From Varroa destructor (taxonomy: Eukaryota; Arthropoda; Arachnida; Mesostigmata; Varroidae), in assembly GCF_002443255.2 (NCBI RefSeq), contig NW_019211457.1, positions 51,314,617-51,378,616 on the forward strand: DNA of 64,000 bases. Reading direction: 5' to 3'. Shown here one piece after another: positions 59,733-64,000 of this stretch (the stretch's first letter is position 1; each line of letters begins with the position of its first letter). Under the pieces are notes generated by a model, which saw nothing but the letters and a program-made list of their open reading frames with translations, did not search any database and was not told the DNA's origin. A program made the translations under genes and the position numbers.

Positions 59733-60531
59733 ATATACATATATAAATAAAGCCAATCAACCAGTTTTCAAAATATGGCCTACGGTGGTAATCTCTGATG
59801 TCGATACCATAGACAGCTATTTGACCCAGGTCTTACTAATATCTTGTGCGCACTTACGAAGTAAGAACCAACGCTGGTTGTATGGTAAGTCTGTGCAAAT
59901 TCGTATTAATAAAATATGATAATTTTGTAAGTGCTATAACCTTAAAATAAATCTATCAGAAGCCGGGAACCTAGTGACGCGCTTGCTATATGCAAATAGG
60001 CTTAAAGAGTATAATAATAATGTAGTCATAATTGAATTTCCTAGCCATGGAACAGTCTCCAAAACAATAGCTTGCAGAAACTGGCGAAACAAATGAAAAA
60101 AAAAATTACTTCGGCCGGAAGGGCTATGTGCCTAAAAGTTGAACTTTATTTAGGCCATCTGAATAGGCTAGACCAGCCTCTTGTATTGTCGAAAAAAAAT
60201 GCCTGTTGACCGACCATCAACGTGAATTGTTTAGTTTCCCGTAGCTCAAATGTTGTGAAAATTGGCTGCGAGCTTATCTTCAAAGGCCCCATTTGTAAAA
60301 ATAATGTTGCACGTGCGCTGGCGTCTGCTTAGTAAATAAAATCTATCTGGGACAGAAAGGACAATAATGTTCCTGAAGTGGATTTTCCGGAAATTCCTGC
60401 TCAGCAGGCACGTTAAAGATATTATTATACATCCTAGAGGATCGTCTTGAAGATGCTTAGAAAAAGTTAGCCTTATGTAAATTCGAATCTCGCGCCTGTT
60501 CCATGACTACGAAATTCAATTATTTGAGTTG

Positions 60532-60594
60532 GAATTCTGTAAGCGGAATTAATTCCAGCGTATCACAGAATTAATTCTAGGTCAAACAGAATTC
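60532..60594. repeat. cluster of palindromic GAATTAATTC motifs
   Basis: Two 12-bp perfect palindromes, GGAATTAATTCC (60545-60556) and AGAATTAATTCT (60567-60578), lie 22 bp apart. They are flanked on each side by GAATTC (60532-60537 and 60589-60594) next to CTGT/ACAG. The ACAGAATT word occurs twice on plus and once inverted. The AATTAATT cores contain overlapping homeodomain-type TAAT/ATTA words, so a dimeric homeodomain site cluster is possible. Confidence 0.6.
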
Positions 60595-61429
60595 ATCCCA
60601 AGCTACAATCCAAGAACGTTATAGTGAAATATTACCATTGCCTATTTCAGAATATAAAGTAAATGATATCAGCTTTATTAAAATTAAAATATTAATGCTA
60701 CGTCAAAGCCCTGCCTGAGTTTCCTATAGGGCTTGCAATAGCCCTGCTAAATTTGAAGAGCAATTTGTTTTTGCAGCGGCTTTGTTCTAAAGTTCGGTAA
60801 TCAATAGCATGGTTTCGATCTGGCTTATATAATTGTTTTTTACTGAATTGACAAAAATTAGCCGTAGTCAAAGGTAGCGGGAACCCTCGCATCGTTACGA
60901 TTCTCTTGTGTTTATCTTTGTTGTCAAACGACCAGCCGCCATGAACACGAATACGACCATGGGCATATGAAGTACGTGACTGTTGACCTTACCGCTAATG
61001 GTGACCTTCTAGTCGAATAATATTGAACTGAAAGTGCCTTTAGAAGTGTACGTTTATGCTACTATAACTAAACTAGATAAACGTAGGGAAGTCTGTTCTC
61101 TAAAGCTTTCAGTCTATCGATACCGCCAATAATTTTACTGACTTCTAAACATCGAAAGCAATGGCTCTCATAGATAATGTAGTCGAATAAGGGGCTATAG
61201 TGGATTATATATTAAAGTGCGTTTTTAACGCCTTTCATCTGGATATTTTGATTGATATTCCATAGTTACCGAAATACGTGCACTGTATGGCATTTGGACT
61301 CTGTCAACTGGGAAGACTGAGCGCTAATATTATAACGTAATAGTATAAATATAAGGAGCTGCTTAATATTAACTAACAAGCCGTGTTACCGATAGGACGC
61401 AGTGACCACTGATATCTATGTTAGCCATC

Positions 61430-62240
61430 AGAGTAACTACCAGAGCCTTCCTATGGCCGCTAACTAGTAGTCGCCTCTCTGTCGCCCGAATCCGAGCTGC
61501 CGACGTCCTTAATCGGTTCGTCTTCTTTTCGATTCTCCTCGAAATCTTTCTCTCTTGCCCGGATCGAATGATGAGGTCAATGTGGGTTTAGTGGGCAGAC
61601 TACAATGTCCTATCTAACGAAAACTGTCAAATCTCCCAATGTCACTGGTGGCTTCCGGTATGCTACCAACTGTTAGCATACATTTAGACACTTGCCCACA
61701 TCTTTTTGCCATCTTGTATGTAGTCCACTCCCGTACCATCCTCGTTAAACATATAAACGACTGCTAGTCTGAAACCCAGTCAAGCGGCTACTGGCTCCTT
61801 AGCACCTACGCTGGTCCTCCATTTCTGTTTTCTAATACAAATTAGTTAATTATCTCGCTTGGCTATTGCCAATACGATACGCCTCTCCGGATCGTGGCAG
61901 TACAACGAAGCGCTGGTCAAATGACGATTCGACGAGGCAGAGCGCCATTGTCAACATCGTGGTTAGTATCTATGGCTAGATGGGCAATCGTTCGCATGAT
62001 TTTTAGTGCGGTGACGCTAAACTGGCCTAAGTGGAAGGCATCCATTTAGGCACGATCAAGGAAATTCGTAACGCCTTATTCTCTGGTCGTGAAAATAAAA
62101 GGAAAGAGAAAGATCGACAGTTTCTACTAAGGTCGCTGAATGCCACCTCAGTCCACACTACTGTAAAAAAGAAATACGCCGTCATTATTCGAAACGTAGT
62201 GGTGTCTGACCTTCTGCGGAACAGAAAGGATGAGTGAACG
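61430..62240. other. moderately GC-rich stretch with a short basic ORF
   Basis: GC is above the local average, with a C/T-rich run at 61495-61560. A GTATGCTA/TAGCATAC hairpin lies at 61658-61681. A 68-codon plus frame at 62031-62237 (GTG first codon, directly after a stop) is Lys/Arg-rich in the middle (SGRENKRKEKDRQFLLRS) and reads like ordinary protein, but no family is recognised. Minus frames overlap it. Confidence 0.35.
61658..61681. repeat. 8-bp inverted repeat with 8-base loop
   Basis: GTATGCTA (61658-61665) pairs with TAGCATAC (61674-61681). A small perfect hairpin; no function is evident. Confidence 0.78.
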
Positions 62241-64000
62241 GACGTCGAGTCTAGGCCGTGGATCAATCAACAAGTATAGCTTGTTAACATGACGATATAG
62301 AAACGAGCTACAAGAACGCAGCACAATGTAGAAGTCATTTGATATATTAGCACAGGCTGTAAGCTCTGAAATGGGAATCGACTCTATTTCGAAAAGATGC
62401 AAGTAAGATCTGTTAGTAAAGACCTCAAGTTCACACTATTTGACGTTACGTGAAACGGTATTCTTCTGCTAATATTACCCTTCCTGTAATAATAATAAAT
62501 CCCTCTATATGGACTGCTAATTGAAAAAGGAGAACAAGAATGGTTTGAACGGTGGTGACAGTTTTTAGGCGATAGAAGATGCCGTTTCTTGGACCAGAAT
62601 ATGATACCAAGTTATAGCTCCTCCATTGCACCTTTTTCTTTATTCAATGCACTTCACATATGACTTAAGGAAGCATGCAGTCATTTCGCTTTACACAGCC
62701 GAAGGTCGTAGCGATACTGGCAAGAAAATATCAAAGCGTGAAAGAAACTACAGATTATCAGTTTTTTTATTTTTCTTAACCCATTTCGCATTTGCCATAC
62801 ACTATTGAAACCTATGCAAATACTACCGCAAGCTCTGATAATAGTAACCCGATCGAAAATAGGACCTCATAGGACCTGTGGGGTGCTAGAAAAATGGGTC
62901 CAGAGCCACAAATTTCACCGAAGAATATGGCTCCTGTCATTTGACCCGATTTATCTCCATTTAAAGCATGAAAATGCTACCGGGATTTCCAGGAGTATTT
63001 ATCATTTGAGTGTCAGGTGTAAGCGACTTAATGTTCAGATTTTTCCGTTATCAATGGCGTGTCCAAGCGAAGGAAGTAACTATGAAGTCCACCTGAATGA
63101 GGAGACTATTATTCTTATTTATTTATTTACTTATTAGATTAAAGAAAATGTTTCTGCTAAAGCCAACAGATTGCGCTAGCGTTGTGTTGGCGGGCAGTGT
63201 CCGGCTGACATTTTCCAGGATAGTACTTTGATTGTTGGGCGTGTGCCCTATTGTTTTCATTAAGCTACGTTCGGTAAAAATTATGATTGGGTGCGTTCAG
63301 TCATGGGGTTCGAAAGATCAGGTACGGATCGAACGTTGTCTTTTTTATTATTCTTGAAAAATCACCCCCCAGACAAAAAGAGTTGATTGCGAAGGTGAAC
63401 GCGCACTAGGCGTTATTGTTTACCGGTTATGATCTAATCGCTTACGAATTGAAGGTTTTAACAAATCACACTACAAGAAGCGAACCACGACCAAATGCCG
63501 GCACTTAGTAAGCAAAATGCGACGCAGTCTCTCCGAGGGATTTCTGCGCGGCTGGAAGCATCAATCGTCTGTCTACAGCTGAAGTGATCCCAAAAAAGGT
63601 GGGATTTGAAGACACAAAGAAGAATAAGAAAATGTGCGCAACCGTGCTGAAGTACGCAACTTCAGCTAAGATGAGTTTACTTTTTCAGGAGCTATAATAC
63701 ATTATAATGGGGGAAAAAAAAAAAGAGCAACGGTAACTTCCTTTTCAAGCTAATACATTAGACGTGAACTCACAGGGGGGAAACAGTTAAAGCATGTCTA
63801 TTGTAGGGATTCGTTATTCATTGCTTACTACCCCCTTAGTCCTAAAACGAACGTAGGGGATTGTGCAACAAAGATATTTGTAGCTACTTGAAATATTTTC
63901 ATATGAACATATTGATCATGTTCAATTTCACACTCATGATTTAGCGTACTATAGAGGAAGAGATTGTAGGGCATCCGTCGCTGTTTGCCGATAACAAACT
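62241..64000. other. AT-rich DNA without a recognisable gene
   Basis: The 110-codon plus frame at 62805-63137 starts with a TTG-type codon, ends in an Ile/Leu/Tyr-rich tail encoded by a TTTA repeat, and is not recognisable. An A run occurs at about 63714-63724. No RNA gene or element was seen up to the window end. Confidence 0.55.
63115..63129. repeat. (ATTT)3 short tandem repeat
   Basis: Three ATTT units with partial flanking copies, at the end of a chance ORF. Confidence 0.85.

Larger units (their letters stand above)
59221..61429. other. AT-rich DNA with a long CT repeat, no recognisable gene
   Basis: Short frames only (59450-59635 minus, 60698-60892 minus), none recognised. The CT repeat, an 8-bp hairpin and a cluster of AATTAATT palindromes are listed separately. 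Confidence 0.6.

Noticed and set aside
1..64000. CRISPR array, phage, integrated virus or transposase coding sequence
   Set aside because: No regularly spaced direct repeats with unique spacers occur, and no frame carries a recognisable transposase, reverse transcriptase, integrase or viral domain.

Overview
This window reads as non-coding animal DNA, most likely from an invertebrate. It is AT-rich and ends up with no open reading frame longer than about 180 codons on either strand. It carries many long dinucleotide microsatellites, scattered A/T homopolymers, and isolated GC-richer islands. CG dinucleotides are frequent, which argues against a methylated vertebrate genome. The absence of densely packed long ORFs, operons and ribosome-binding sites argues against bacteria and phages. 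An arthropod such as a mite would fit the composition, but nothing here identifies the species.

Layout. Positions 1-20.7 kb are AT-rich with short unrecognised ORFs, a small GC island at 3.2-3.5 kb, and TA, ATT, CGGT and GA microsatellites. A CAG-containing GC-richer patch lies at 20.7-21.3 kb, and two short coding-like segments lie at 23.5-24.3 kb. A composite (TA)26(AG)18 tract is at 27.7 kb. Two strong hairpins sit at 30.7 and 31.1 kb. About 5 kb follow (31-36 kb) with no ORF of even 60 codons on either strand. From 43.6 kb the sequence alternates between AT-rich stretches and GC-richer islands (43.6-45.0, 45.5-46.35, 49.45-51.9, 55.0-55.9, 58.15-59.2 and 61.4-62.2 kb). These islands hold the longest ORFs and several good-looking splice acceptor sites. 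They are the best places to look for exons, 5' ends or untranslated transcripts.

No protein family, transposase, reverse transcriptase, tRNA, rRNA, known microRNA or CRISPR array could be recognised. Every CDS entry is a low-confidence candidate exon or ORF, kept because of local composition, length or flanking splice-like signals. None has a function assigned. The most distinctive single object is a perfect 21-bp inverted repeat with a 4-base loop at 58860-58905. It starts three bases after a strong splice-acceptor-like site in a cluster of plus-strand exon-like signals. I found no evidence of a new multi-gene system; the window looks like introns and intergenic DNA with possible small exons.
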